Assembly (NCBI RefSeq): GCF_016859125.1
Contig: NZ_CP069338.1
Coordinates: 1,116,001-1,180,000 of the forward strand
DNA from: Archangium violaceum
Lineage (GTDB): Bacteria > Myxococcota > Myxococcia > Myxococcales > Myxococcaceae
Length of the DNA stretch: 64,000 nt
Direction: 5' to 3'
The notes below the pieces were generated by a model. That model was not told the origin of the DNA, made no database searches, and saw only the letters and a program-made list of their open reading frames with translations. Shown here in pieces: positions 28,292 to 38,309 of this stretch. The stretch's first letter is position 1. Each line of letters opens with the position of its first letter. The position numbers and the translations under genes are program-made.

Positions 28292-29596
28292 TCAGCGGGG
28301 CGTGAGCTTGAGCAGCCGGCCGTTGGACTCGTCGGTGAGCAGATAGAGCGCCCCCTCGGGGCCCTGGACGACCTCGCGGATGCGCGCATTCATATCCGTG
28401 AGCAACCGCTCCTCACCCACCACGCGGTCGTTCTTCATGACGAGCCGCACCAGCGCCTGGCTGGACAGGCCTCCGATGAAGATGTTGTCCCGCCACTCGG
28501 GGAAGAGGTCCCCGGAGTAGATGGTCATCCCCGAGGGGGAGATCACCGGATCCCAGTAGTACACGGGCTGCTCCATGCCCGGGCCCTGGGGGCTCTTGTG
28601 GATGGGCTCGCCGGAGTACTCCTCGCCATAGCCGATGGTGGGCCAGCCGTAGTCCTTGCCCACCTCGATGAGGTTGAGCTCGTCACCCCCGCGAGGCCCC
28701 ATCTCCACCACCCAGAGGCGGTTCTTGCCGTCCAACGCCGCGGACAGGATGTTGCGGTGTCCCAGGGACCAGATCTCGGGCCGGGCGCCCTTGCGGCCAA
28801 CGAACGGGTTGTCCTTCGGCACCGAGCCGTCGGGGTTGATGCGGACGATCTTCCCGAAGTGGCTCTTCAGGTCTCTCGCCTGGACCCGGCCGGGGAGGAT
28901 GGAGCGCTCGCCGAGCGTGACGAACAGCTTGCCGTCGGGGGTGAACACGAGGCGCCCCCCCGCGTGCAGGGTCGACTCGAGCGTGGGCTGCATGCGGAAG
29001 ATGACCTTCACGTTCTCCACACGTGGCTTCGCACCCTCCACGAGCCTCGCGCGAGCCACCGCCAGGCCATTACCGCCCTCGCGCGGCTCGTAATAGGTCC
29101 AGTAGATGAGGTGGCTCTTGGCGTAGTCGGGGCCGAGCTCCACGTCGAGCAGGCCGCCCTGCCCACGGCCATCCACGCGCGGCAGACCCGCGACGGGCGG
29201 GGACTTCGCGCCCTCGGGAGTGACGATGTAGAGGGAGCCCGTCGGCTTCTCCGTCACCAGCATGCGCCGGTCCGGCAGGAAGGCGATGGCCCAGGGCTTG
29301 TTGAAGCCAGAGGCAATCTCGGTGACCTGGAAGGGCGTCTTCGTCTCAACAGCCGGAGCGCGTGTCTGGCCAGGGAAGGCTGGCTCGAACTCGGGCACGT
29401 TGGGGGGCGCCGTCTCGACGGGCGCGCCTGCAGGATTGGGCCCCGTTCGCGGCACCGACTGCTGGCTGTCGCCCGCGCGGCCGGGAGCCAGGTTCCCACT
29501 CTGGTCCGAGGACGTGCGAGGACGCTGGCCTTGTGCCAGCCCCGAACCAGACAGGAGCGAGACAAGGACAACACTACTCGTCAGGAAGGCGCGCAT
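28292..29596 (-). CDS. Exported PQQ-dependent sugar dehydrogenase-type protein
   Basis: The 434-residue protein has a signal peptide (RAFLTSSVVLVSLLSGSGLAQG), a low-complexity linker, and a six-bladed propeller of the soluble aldose sugar dehydrogenase (YliI) family: IASGFNKPWAIAFLPDRRMLVTEK, GRGQGGLLDVELGPDYAKS, HAGGRLVFTPDGKLFVTLGER, EIWSLGHRNILSAALD, MGPRGGDELNLIEVGKDYGWP and SPSGMTIYSGDLFPEWRDN. These enzymes oxidise sugars in the periplasm with pyrroloquinoline quinone; I cannot confirm the cofactor. GGAGAG precedes ATG 29596. It converges on the Atu4866-like gene; no PQQ biosynthesis genes are in the window. Confidence 0.85.
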   Translation of the reverse strand: MRAFLTSSVVLVSLLSGSGLAQGQRPRTSSDQSGNLAPGRAGDSQQSVPRTGPNPAGAPVETAPPNVPEFEPAFPGQTRAPAVETKTPFQVTEIASGFNKPWAIAFLPDRRMLVTEKPTGSLYIVTPEGAKSPPVAGLPRVDGRGQGGLLDVELGPDYAKSHLIYWTYYEPREGGNGLAVARARLVEGAKPRVENVKVIFRMQPTLESTLHAGGRLVFTPDGKLFVTLGERSILPGRVQARDLKSHFGKIVRINPDGSVPKDNPFVGRKGARPEIWSLGHRNILSAALDGKNRLWVVEMGPRGGDELNLIEVGKDYGWPTIGYGEEYSGEPIHKSPQGPGMEQPVYYWDPVISPSGMTIYSGDLFPEWRDNIFIGGLSSQALVRLVMKNDRVVGEERLLTDMNARIREVVQGPEGALYLLTDESNGRLLKLTPR

Positions 29597-29748
29597 GAGG
29601 CTCTCTCCACAGGTCGAGGTGGGTTCCAAAGCAGGAGCGGGGCGGCCAATGAGGGTGAAGCAACCCACGTTGGGACTAGACATGCCCGCCCCGCGCGGCA
29701 GATAACCACGACAGGCGCAACTCGCCGCCCTGCTTGTACGAGGCTGTT

Positions 29749-29803
29749 CTCGCACCGACAGAAGAGGTTCTCCGATTCGCCCACTCGGAGAGCGTCGTGC
29801 GAG
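29749..29803. other. Nested inverted repeats, possible structured leader
   Basis: Outer arms CTCGCAC (29749-29755) and GTGCGAG (29797-29803) enclose inner arms TCTCCGA (29769-29775) and TCGGAGA (29785-29791) with a 9-nt loop. Together they could fold into a long stem with an internal loop. The structure ends 20 bp before the GTG at 29823. No known RNA family is recognised. Confidence 0.35.
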
Positions 29804-29822
29804 CCTGCTCGATGCCCCGCCA

Positions 29823-30170
29823 GTGTGGAGCCCACCCGTGCTCAGCCAGCGCTTCTCCTACGAAAGCTTCGCCCAGACGAGCGATCGCGCCCGGTTATGC
29901 CGAGAGCTCGAGCAGGTGCTGACCGCTCGGGTCCGGTCGGCGCCCTCTCCCGAGGAGGAGGGTCATCGGATTGCGATGGAGCTGCGCGAGCTGGGGCACG
30001 ACCTCTGGAGCTTCGACAAGTCCACCGACTTTCAAGTCTGGTGTGGGAATTGGGCGAACCCCACGCGCCCCTACGAGCTCATCGTCGAGGTCTCCTACCG
30101 AGACGAAGAAGAACCTCGGACGGTGTCAGTCAGCCTCCGTGTCAGAGAGACACACCCAGCGCATCACTGA
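29823..30170 (+). CDS. Hypothetical 115-aa protein
   Basis: A soluble protein with an amphipathic, acidic composition: RARLCRELEQVLTARVRSAP, then EEEGHRIAMELRELGHDLWSFD and a beta-rich C-terminus TDFQVWCGNWANPTRPYELIVEVSYRDEEEPRTVSVSLRV. Codon use looks like the neighbours, which supports a real gene, but I do not recognise the family. Start codons GTG 29823 and GTG 29838 are both possible. Its last 7 bases overlap the end of the convergent metallo-hydrolase gene. Confidence 0.5.
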   Translation: MWSPPVLSQRFSYESFAQTSDRARLCRELEQVLTARVRSAPSPEEEGHRIAMELRELGHDLWSFDKSTDFQVWCGNWANPTRPYELIVEVSYRDEEEPRTVSVSLRVRETHPAHH

Positions 30171-31153
30171 CCGGTGCTGTAATTGGCGGGCACCCAGGTG
30201 TACCCCTTCCCGTTGGCGCGCACGTGGCCGAGGCCCGGGAACGAGACGTGTGCGACGCCCACCCAATACCCCTGCTTCGCGGCGTCGGCATACGCCTTCG
30301 CGCGCTGGGCCGCCGCCGCCTTGGAGTCGACGTCGTACTGGATGGTCACCGACGGCTCGGGGAACTGCACCGCGGCCACATGCATCACATCACCCCAGAG
30401 CACGAGCCTCTGTCCCTTGCTCTCCACGGAATAGAAGCTGTGCCCGGGAGTGTGGCCCGGGGTCGCGATGGCCCGGATGCCGGGGAACAGTTCGGTGTCG
30501 CCCTCGAACGTCTTGAGCCTGCCCGCCGCGACATAGGAGTCGAGCGCGGTCCTCGCCTCCTGGAAGCGGGGCTTCTTGTCGGCCGGAGCCTTCTCCATGT
30601 TGTCCGTGCTCAGCCAGTAGTCCACATCGCGCTTGTCCGCGTAGACGAGGGCCTTCGAGAAGACCTGCTTGCCGCCAACCGTCAGTCCGCCCGAGTGGTC
30701 CGTGTGGATGTGAGTGAGCAGCACCGCGTCGATCTGCTCTGGCTCGTACCCGGCCGCTCGCAGGTTGGGGACCAGCTTGTTGAGGCCCTTGATGCCCGGT
30801 CCGAACAGCTCGCCCGCTCCGGTGTCCACCAACACCAACTTGGAGCCGGTATTGATGAGGAAGGCATTGACCGAGGTCTCCACCGGCAGCTCGAGGTACG
30901 CATCGGCCAGCAGCTTCTTCACATGCTCGGGATGGGTGTTGGTCAGCAGCTTGTCCGGTTGTTGCGGCACGGTTCCATCCGAAATCACCGTGACCTCGAA
31001 ATCACCCAACATCATCCGGTAGAAGCCCGGGGCCTGGCTCCTGACCTGCGGCGCGGCCGCGTGTGTGGCCGACGGCGCGAACACGGCGCCCGTCGCGGCA
31101 GTGAGGGACACGGCGAGCGTGGCACGCGAAAGGAAGGTGCGTAGCGTCATCAT
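30164..31153 (-). CDS. Exported metallo-beta-lactamase-fold hydrolase
   Basis: The 329-residue protein has an N-terminal export signal (RTFLSRATLAVSLTAATGAVFA) and an MBL domain. Metal-binding residues are visible in LLTHIHTDHSGG (His148, His150, Asp152, His153), in ATPGHTPGH and in WGDVMH. The family includes quorum-quenching lactonases, thiol-ester hydrolases and pesticide esterases; the substrate cannot be read from sequence. A GGAG lies upstream of ATG 31153. It is divergent from a TetR gene, and three copies of a 16-bp palindrome lie between, so it is probably induced by its substrate through that repressor. Confidence 0.88.
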   Translation of the reverse strand: MMTLRTFLSRATLAVSLTAATGAVFAPSATHAAAPQVRSQAPGFYRMMLGDFEVTVISDGTVPQQPDKLLTNTHPEHVKKLLADAYLELPVETSVNAFLINTGSKLVLVDTGAGELFGPGIKGLNKLVPNLRAAGYEPEQIDAVLLTHIHTDHSGGLTVGGKQVFSKALVYADKRDVDYWLSTDNMEKAPADKKPRFQEARTALDSYVAAGRLKTFEGDTELFPGIRAIATPGHTPGHSFYSVESKGQRLVLWGDVMHVAAVQFPEPSVTIQYDVDSKAAAAQRAKAYADAAKQGYWVGVAHVSFPGLGHVRANGKGYTWVPANYSTGQ

Positions 31154-31240
31154 CGGAATGCTCCAGAGGAATGCGCACGGAACCGCCTCGGCCCGTGAGC
31201 AACGGCCGACAACGACCCCGCGGCTGTGTAATGTTTCCCT

Positions 31241-31296
31241 GATACCGGCCGGCCTCGTGATACCGACCGGTCTCTTATATGATACCGACCGGTATC
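31241..31296. promoter_or_regulatory. Three-copy TetR operator
   Basis: Three copies of the palindrome GATACCG-NC-CGGTATC occur at 31241-31256 (right arm degenerate), 31259-31274 (one right-arm mismatch) and 31281-31296 (perfect 7-bp arms). They lie between the MBL-fold hydrolase (start 31153) and tetR (start 31314). The array could block both divergent promoters. Confidence 0.8.
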
Positions 31297-31313
31297 ATCG
31301 TCAAGGAAGAAGG

Positions 31314-31895
31314 ATGACGGGCAAGAAGACGACGAAGCCCTCGCCCCGGGAGCGCATCCTCGAGGCGGCCGAGGAGCTCTTCTATCGCGAGGGGATCCGG
31401 GGGGTGGGGGTCGAGGCGATCGCCGCGAGGGCGGAAACCACCAAGATGGCGCTCTACCGCCATTTCGAGTCCAAGGACGCGCTGGTGACCGAATGGCTCC
31501 GCCTCGTGGCGACCCAGGATGAGGCGGTCTTCGATCGGCTTGAGTCCGAGCATCCTGGCGACCCACGCGCGCAGCTCCTGGGATGGGCGCGATTCATCGC
31601 CGGGAGGCTCTCGGAAGAATCGAACCGGGGTTGCCCGCTCAGCAACTCCGTGGCCGAGCTGCCAGACAAGAATCACCCGGCCCGGCAGGTCATCGAAGCG
31701 CACAAGGCCCGGCAGGCCCGGAAGCTGGCGGCCCTCTGTGCCCAGGCCGGCATCCCCGAGCCCGAAGCGGCCGCCAGCGAGATCCTCTTCGTCCTGGAAG
31801 GTGCTCAGGTCAGCGCCCAGTGCATGGGCGCCGCGAAGGTCAGCGAACGCCTCATGCGGATCGTGAGCGCGATCGTGGAAGGCAAGGGCAGCTGA
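31314..31895 (+). CDS. TetR/AcrR-family repressor
   Basis: A 193-residue TetR protein. The DNA-binding domain (residues 10-58) reads PRERILEAAEELFYREGIRGVGVEAIAARAETTKMALYRHFESKDALV. The ligand domain has the RGCPLSNSVAELPDKNHPA motif typical of a TetR subgroup (TetR_C_33/YjdC-like) linked to electrophile or aromatic sensing. GGAAGA precedes ATG 31314. It is divergent from the MBL-fold hydrolase and downstream of three palindromic operator copies, so it most likely represses itself and the hydrolase. A short hairpin separates it from the convergent alcohol dehydrogenase gene. Confidence 0.9.
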   Translation: MTGKKTTKPSPRERILEAAEELFYREGIRGVGVEAIAARAETTKMALYRHFESKDALVTEWLRLVATQDEAVFDRLESEHPGDPRAQLLGWARFIAGRLSEESNRGCPLSNSVAELPDKNHPARQVIEAHKARQARKLAALCAQAGIPEPEAAASEILFVLEGAQVSAQCMGAAKVSERLMRIVSAIVEGKGS

Positions 31896-31898
31896 TGG

Positions 31899-31913
31899 CG
31901 GGCCATCGGCCCG
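31899..31913. terminator. Hairpin between tetR and adhP
   Basis: CGGGCC and GGCCCG flank the loop ATC in the 22-bp gap between these convergent genes. The stem is short but perfect. Confidence 0.4.
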
Positions 31914-31917
31914 TGTA

Positions 31918-32946
31918 TCAGGCGGTCAGATCCAGCACCACGCGGCCCTCGATCTTGCCGGCGTGCATGCGCGCGAACACGTCGTTGATGTTCTCCAGCC
32001 TGTCGGTGGTCACCGTCGCCTTGACCTTGCCCTGCGCGGCGAAGGCCAGTGACTCCTGCAGGTCCAGACGGGTACCGACGATCGAGCCACGCACGGTGAT
32101 TCCCCTGAGCACCATGTCGAAGATCGGCAGCGGGAAGTCGCCCGGCGGCAGGCCGTTGAGCGACACCGTACCGCCGCGGCGGACCATGCCGAGCGCCTGC
32201 TCGAAGGCCTTGGGCGACACCGCGGTGACCAGTGCGCCGTGGGCTCCGCCGATCTCCTTCTCGAGGTAGGCCGCCGGATCCGTCTCGCGGCAGTTGACGG
32301 TGACGGTGGCGCCGAGCCGTTTGGCCAGTTGCAGCTTGCCCTCGTCCACGTCCACCGCGGCCACGTTGAGGCCCATCGCCCGGGCGTACTGCACCGCCAT
32401 GTGGCCGAGCCCTCCCACGCCGGAGATCACCACCCAGTCACCCGGCCGGGTATCGGTGACCTTCAGGCCCTTGTAGACGGTCACGCCAGCGCACAGCACG
32501 GGCGCGATCTCCGCGAAGCTGAGCTTGTCCGGCAGGAGTCCGACATAATTGGCATTGGCCAGCGCGTATTCGGCGAAGCCACCATTGACCGAGTAGCCGG
32601 TGTTCTTCTGCTGCTCGCACAGGGTCTCCCAGCCCCCCAGACAGTGCTCGCAGTAGCCACAGGCCGAGTACAGCCAGGGGATGCCAACCCGGTCGCCCTC
32701 CTTGACGTGGGTGACGCCCTCTCCCACCGCCACCACGTGGCCGACGCCTTCGTGGCCAGGAATGAACGGCGGGTTCGGCTTGACCGGCCAGTCTCCTTCG
32801 GCCGCATGCAGATCCGTGTGGCAGACGCCACACGCGCTGATTTTCACCAGGATGTCGCCGCGCCCGGGACGAGGGATCTCCACCTCCTCGATGCTCAACG
32901 GCTTGCCGAATGCACGTACGACCGCGGCCTTCATTGTCTTGTTCAT
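31918..32946 (-). CDS. adhP: Zinc-dependent alcohol dehydrogenase, AdhP type
   Basis: The 342-residue protein matches the length and motifs of bacterial AdhP. Catalytic zinc ligands are Cys42 ([10 protein letters not shown]) and His65 (PGHEGVG). Structural zinc ligands are Cys96, Cys99, Cys102 and Cys110 ([15 protein letters not shown]). The nucleotide-binding turn is [20 protein letters not shown]. It interconverts primary alcohols and aldehydes with NAD. It lies 112 bp downstream of the aldehyde dehydrogenase gene on the same strand, so the pair could oxidise an alcohol to an acid. Two hairpins occur in that gap, so expression may be partly separate. Confidence 0.92.
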   Translation of the reverse strand: MNKTMKAAVVRAFGKPLSIEEVEIPRPGRGDILVKISACGVCHTDLHAAEGDWPVKPNPPFIPGHEGVGHVVAVGEGVTHVKEGDRVGIPWLYSACGYCEHCLGGWETLCEQQKNTGYSVNGGFAEYALANANYVGLLPDKLSFAEIAPVLCAGVTVYKGLKVTDTRPGDWVVISGVGGLGHMAVQYARAMGLNVAAVDVDEGKLQLAKRLGATVTVNCRETDPAAYLEKEIGGAHGALVTAVSPKAFEQALGMVRRGGTVSLNGLPPGDFPLPIFDMVLRGITVRGSIVGTRLDLQESLAFAAQGKVKATVTTDRLENINDVFARMHAGKIEGRVVLDLTA

Positions 32947-32990
32947 ACAGGTACCCCCGTTTGTTTGTGTATGGCGTCAGGAACAGCATT

Positions 32991-33050
32991 CCGCCAGGTG
33001 CCACACTGGCGGAAATACCCTCACCCTCGCCCTCTCCCGGAGGGAGAGGG
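32991..33050. terminator. Two hairpins between the aldehyde dehydrogenase gene and adhP
   Basis: CCGCCAG (32991-32997)/CTGGCGG (33006-33012) is the first hairpin. The second, CCCTCTCCC (33030-33038)/GGGAGAGGG (33042-33050), is a perfect 9-bp stem. A near-identical stem occurs at 47019-47040, suggesting a dispersed repeat. They may attenuate transcription into adhP. Confidence 0.5.
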
Positions 33051-33058
33051 GACATCCA

Positions 33059-34588
33059 CTAGAAGAAGCCCATCGCCTTGGGCGAGTAGCTGACCAGCAG
33101 GTTCTTCGTCTGCTGGTAGTGGCTCAGCATCATCCGGTGGTTCTCACGGCCGATGCCCGACTGCTTGTAGCCACCGAAGGCCGCATGCGCCGGATACAGG
33201 TGGTAGCAGTTCGTCCAGACGCGGCCGGCCTGGACCTCGCGGCCGACTCGGTACGCCGTCGACGCGTCGCGGGTCCACACTCCCGCGCCGAGGCCGTACA
33301 GCGTCTCGTTCGCGATCTTCAGCGCCTCGTCCAGGTCCTTGAATGACGTGACGGAGACGACCGGTCCGAAGATCTCCTCCTGGAAGAGCCGCATCCGGTT
33401 GTTGCCCTGGAAGATGGTCGGCGCGACGTAGTAGCCGTTCTCCAGCTCCCCCCCATGGCGCAGCCGCTCGCCGCCAAGCAGCAGCTTCGCGCCCTCCTGC
33501 TTGCCGATGTCCACGTACGAGAGGATCTTCTCGAGCTGATCGTTCGACGCCTGCGCGCCGATCATCGTGGAGGTGTCGAGCGGGTTGCCCGTCTTGATCT
33601 TCTTCGTCCGCTCGATGGCTCGTGCCAGGAACTCCGCTTGAATCTTCTCGCTGACGAGCGCGCGTGAGGGGCAGGTGCAGACCTCGCCCTGGTTCAGGGC
33701 GAACATGGCGAAGCCCTCCATCGCCTTGTCCGCGAAGTCGTCGTCCTTCGCGAAGATGTCCTCGAAGAAGATGTTGGGCGACTTGCCACCGAGCTCGAGT
33801 GTCACCGGGATCAGGTTCTCGGACGCGTACTGCATGATGAGCCGTCCGGTGGTGGTCTCACCGGTGAAGGCCACCTTCGCCACGCGCTTGTTCATGGCGA
33901 GCGGCTTGCCCGCCTCCACGCCAAAGCCATTCACGATGTTCAGCACGCCCGGGGGAAGAAGATCTCCCATGAGCTCCGCGAGCATGAGGATCGACGCGGG
34001 TGTCTGCTCGGCCGGCTTCAGCACCACCGCGTTGCCCGCGGCGAGCGCCGGAGCGAGCTTCCACGCGGCCATGAGCAGCGGGAAGTTCCAGGGGATGATC
34101 TGCGCCACCACACCGAGCGGCTCGTGGAAGTGGTACGCGACCGTGTCCGCGTCCAGCTCGGACAGGCTGCCCTCCTGCGCGCGGATGCAACCCGCGAAGT
34201 AGCGGAAGTGGTCCACCGTCAGCGGCAGGTCGGCGGCGAGCGTCTCGCGGACCGGCTTGCCGTTGTCCCACGTCTCCGCGATCGCGAGCGTCTCGAGGTT
34301 CTGCTCGATGCGGTCCGCGATCTTGTTGAGGATGATCGCACGCTCGGCGGGCGAGGTCTTCCCCCAGCCCGTCTTCGCGCGGTGCGCGGCATCGAGCGCG
34401 GCCTCGATATCGCTCGCATCCGAGCGGGGAATCTCACAGAACGCACGGCCCGTGACCGGGGTGATGTTCTCGAAGTACCGGCCCTGCTTCGGCGGTGTCC
34501 ATTCGCCCCCGATGTAGTTGGCGTAGCGGGACTTGAACTGGACCTGCGAACCCGACGTGTTGGGGGCTGCGTACACCTTGCTGGACAT
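33059..34588 (-). CDS. NAD-dependent aldehyde dehydrogenase, ExaC/AldB type
   Basis: A 509-residue aldehyde dehydrogenase. Family residues are visible: [36 protein letters not shown], general base Glu265 in [10 protein letters not shown] and nucleophile Cys304 in [14 protein letters not shown]. The ending [25 protein letters not shown] is characteristic of acetaldehyde dehydrogenases (ExaC, AldB, AcoD). It should oxidise acetaldehyde or similar to the acid. A GGAG lies before ATG 34588. It is divergent from an AcoR-like activator and preceded by a good sigma-54 promoter, so expression probably responds to an alcohol or aldehyde via that activator. Confidence 0.92.
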   Translation of the reverse strand: MSSKVYAAPNTSGSQVQFKSRYANYIGGEWTPPKQGRYFENITPVTGRAFCEIPRSDASDIEAALDAAHRAKTGWGKTSPAERAIILNKIADRIEQNLETLAIAETWDNGKPVRETLAADLPLTVDHFRYFAGCIRAQEGSLSELDADTVAYHFHEPLGVVAQIIPWNFPLLMAAWKLAPALAAGNAVVLKPAEQTPASILMLAELMGDLLPPGVLNIVNGFGVEAGKPLAMNKRVAKVAFTGETTTGRLIMQYASENLIPVTLELGGKSPNIFFEDIFAKDDDFADKAMEGFAMFALNQGEVCTCPSRALVSEKIQAEFLARAIERTKKIKTGNPLDTSTMIGAQASNDQLEKILSYVDIGKQEGAKLLLGGERLRHGGELENGYYVAPTIFQGNNRMRLFQEEIFGPVVSVTSFKDLDEALKIANETLYGLGAGVWTRDASTAYRVGREVQAGRVWTNCYHLYPAHAAFGGYKQSGIGRENHRMMLSHYQQTKNLLVSYSPKAMGFF

Positions 34589-34642
34589 CTGCGCTCCAGG
34601 GGTAGGGGCGCCGCGGGATTGCGGCATGCGCCCGACTCCCTT

Positions 34643-34659
34643 TTGCAGCGTGCGTGCCC
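34643..34659 (-). promoter_or_regulatory. Sigma-54 (-24/-12) promoter for the aldehyde dehydrogenase gene
   Basis: Read on the minus strand from 34659 the sequence is GGGCACGCACGCTGCAA. It matches the consensus TGGCACGNNNNTTGCW except for two non-core bases. GG and GC are separated by exactly 10 bases. Transcription would start around 34633, leaving a leader of about 45 nt before ATG 34588. Confidence 0.75.
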
Positions 34660-34680
34660 TGACCTTCTCCTCTCACGCGG

Positions 34681-34739
34681 TGTCGCGAGCTGGAGCGGAA
34701 GCGGTCGTCGAGGCGAGACAGTTGCAGCGTTTCGCGACA
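34681..34739. promoter_or_regulatory. Candidate activator binding site (inverted repeat)
   Basis: TGTCGCGA (34681-34688) and TCGCGACA (34732-34739) are perfect inverted copies 43 bp apart. They lie about 50-105 bp upstream of the predicted sigma-54 start, where enhancer-binding proteins normally bind. The spacing is longer than a usual single dimer site, so two half-sites or DNA looping may be involved. Confidence 0.45.
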
Positions 34740-34861
34740 TGACGCGGGACGTCACGGAAAAGGGCGCGGGGCACGCGTGCAATCCGCTGACGGCCTGTAA
34801 CAGAATTCGAGAGGTCCAGGCGGGGGCGTCAGCAACAGCGAACCGAAAGGAGAGAACCGGG

Positions 34862-36763
34862 ATGCTCAAACTGGTCGAGCCAGGGCCACGACTCTGGGAA
34901 CGGTTTGTCTCGGGTGCCGTCGAAGCGGAGGAGCGCGCAAACGCCATCCTCCGCCGATGGTCGCGTGCCGTGGCGCTGGGAGCGAAGGCGAACGGTCCCG
35001 CGCACTCCGAGGGCGTCACCGATGCCGAGCTCCGTTCCCGGCGCGAATCCCTGAGCGAGCGATGCGTGGATGCGGTCCAGCTCGTCTCGCGGCTCTCCAC
35101 GGAGACGAGCGCCTCCGAGTTCCGCGCGGTCCTCACCGATGCCGATGGCGTCGTGGTGTTCGCTCGGGGTGGCGTCGGCGCGTCCCTGCGTTCCGCGGAC
35201 ACGTCCCGGCTGGTGGAGGGCGCGAGCTGGGCGGAGGGCACGCGTGGCACGAATGCCATTGGAACCGCGATCGTGGAGGGCGAGCCGGTGGCGGTGGTCG
35301 GGCGCGCGCACCTCGAGGAGCGCAACCATGGTCTCGTCTGCTACGCGGCACCGATCCGAGATCCCTTCGGAGACATCGTCGCCGTTCTGGATGTGAGCGG
35401 AGCGGTGACCCAGGCGAACCCGCTGCTCGAGGCGCTCGTGCTCGCGTCCGCGCACGCCGCCGAGCAGTCGCTCCGGCTGCGGAGTTATGAGGAGATGTTC
35501 GTGGGCGGCCGCCGGAGCCTCGAGGCCCGGCTCGCCGGCGCCGCGTCGCTCCTGGTCGAGGCGCCCGGTGTGGTCAGACAGGTGAGCGCGGATGCGGCGG
35601 CGAGGCTCGGCCAGCCCCCCGCTTCCGTGATGGGAAGGCCCGTCGAGGACGTCCTGACGCTGTCATGGACCACGCTCGTGGAGGCGGCCCTGAGCGGCAA
35701 GCCTTGCCATGTCTCCGGCATGCGCCTTCACCCCGTGCCGCACTTCGACGCACGCGGGCGCCCACTCGCGCTCGCCGTCTTCATCGAGCGCGATGTTCCC
35801 CGAGCGCGCACGGTGGCTCCGCTGCCGCGCCCATTCGACGTGATCCTGGGAAGTGATTCCGCGCTGCAGGACACGAAGCAACGCGCGGCCCGGGTCGCGC
35901 GGAGTCAGCTTCCCATCCTGTTGCTCGCCGAGACAGGCACCGGCAAGGAGTTGCTCGCGCGCGCCATTCACGAGGCGAGTGGCCACGCGTCCGGACCCTT
36001 CCTCGCGATCAACTGCGGAGCCATGCCCGCGGGCCTGCTCGAGGCCGAGCTATTCGGCTACGCACCGGGTGCATTCACCGGCGCGCTCGCCGCCGGAAGC
36101 AAGGGCAAGCTCGGAGCGGTGGACGGAGGAACACTGTTCCTCGACGAGATCGGCGAGATGCCCGAGCAACTCCAGGCACTCCTGCTCCGGGTGCTCGATG
36201 ATGGCCACTACTTCCGGCTGGGCGAAACGAGGCCGCGGGAGTCGCGGTTCCGGCTCATCAGCGCCACCTGCCGAGATCTCCCCGCGATGGTCGAGGCAGG
36301 GAAGTTCCGGCGCGACCTCTACTACCGCATCCGCGGTGCCGTGCTCTCCCTCCCGCCCCTTCGCCGAAGAACGGACAAGGCCGAACTGGCGCGCGCGTTG
36401 GTGGAGAAGATCGCTCGAGCCCAAGGAGGAGAGGCCCCCCCGATGACTCCCGAGGCCGAGCGGCTCATCGAGGCACACACGTGGCCGGGGAACGTGCGCG
36501 AACTGAAGTCCGCGCTGGCTCACGCCCTCGCACTCGCTGGCGAGGGCGAGCCTCTTGCTCCCGAACACCTGCCCGACGATGTCGCAGAGCCCTCTGGCAA
36601 GGCGGCCACGAACGAAGGCGGTGGCAGGAAGGAAGCGGAGGCCCGCGCGCTGAGGGAAGCAATGGCCTCCGCCCATGGGAACCTCAGTGAGGCGGCGCGG
36701 CGCCTCGGCGTGGCGCGGAGCACCCTCTACCGGATGCTCGTCCGGCACGGTCTCGCGGCTTGA
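34862..36763 (+). CDS. AcoR-type sigma-54-dependent activator
   Basis: The 633-residue protein has the AcoR layout. An N-terminal GAF sensor (about 75-205) has ASWAEGTRGTNAIGTAIVEGEPVAVVGRAHLEERNHGLVCYAAPIRDPFG. A PAS-like middle follows. The AAA+ domain has Walker A LLLAETGTGKELLARAIH near 355, the GAFTGA sigma-54 loop near 403, Walker B GGTLFLDEIGEMP and RFRLISATCRD. A Fis-type helix-turn-helix (about 585-630) reads NLSEAARRLGVARSTLYRML. It opens sigma-54 promoters in response to a metabolite such as acetoin, an alcohol or an aldehyde. AAAGGAG lies 9 bp before ATG 34862. It is divergent from the aldehyde dehydrogenase gene. Confidence 0.92.
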   Translation: MLKLVEPGPRLWERFVSGAVEAEERANAILRRWSRAVALGAKANGPAHSEGVTDAELRSRRESLSERCVDAVQLVSRLSTETSASEFRAVLTDADGVVVFARGGVGASLRSADTSRLVEGASWAEGTRGTNAIGTAIVEGEPVAVVGRAHLEERNHGLVCYAAPIRDPFGDIVAVLDVSGAVTQANPLLEALVLASAHAAEQSLRLRSYEEMFVGGRRSLEARLAGAASLLVEAPGVVRQVSADAAARLGQPPASVMGRPVEDVLTLSWTTLVEAALSGKPCHVSGMRLHPVPHFDARGRPLALAVFIERDVPRARTVAPLPRPFDVILGSDSALQDTKQRAARVARSQLPILLLAETGTGKELLARAIHEASGHASGPFLAINCGAMPAGLLEAELFGYAPGAFTGALAAGSKGKLGAVDGGTLFLDEIGEMPEQLQALLLRVLDDGHYFRLGETRPRESRFRLISATCRDLPAMVEAGKFRRDLYYRIRGAVLSLPPLRRRTDKAELARALVEKIARAQGGEAPPMTPEAERLIEAHTWPGNVRELKSALAHALALAGEGEPLAPEHLPDDVAEPSGKAATNEGGGRKEAEARALREAMASAHGNLSEAARRLGVARSTLYRMLVRHGLAA

Positions 36764-36782
36764 GACATCCGGGAGGCCACGG

Positions 36783-38183
<1,401 letters not shown>

Positions 38184-38251
38184 ACCGGGAGCACTAGTGC
38201 AGGCGCCCACCCGTCGCAAGCCGACAAGCAGGGCGAAGAGCGCTTTCACCC

Positions 38252-38274
38252 CCTGGCGCCACGTCCGCGCCAGG
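38252..38274 (-). terminator. Hairpin downstream of the SRPBCC gene
   Basis: CCTGGCGC (38252-38259) and GCGCCAGG (38267-38274) are perfect 8-bp arms with a 7-nt loop. They lie between two minus-strand genes, so they may end the upstream SRPBCC transcript. A T-run is lacking. Confidence 0.45.
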
Positions 38275-38309
38275 ACAGAGGACGCGGCCCGCCGTGGGGC
38301 TTCGGCTCG

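Noticed and set aside
32960-33015. Sigma-54 promoter for adhP (TGGCACCTGGCGGAATGC on the minus strand)
   Set aside because: GG and GC do not have the required 10-bp spacing.
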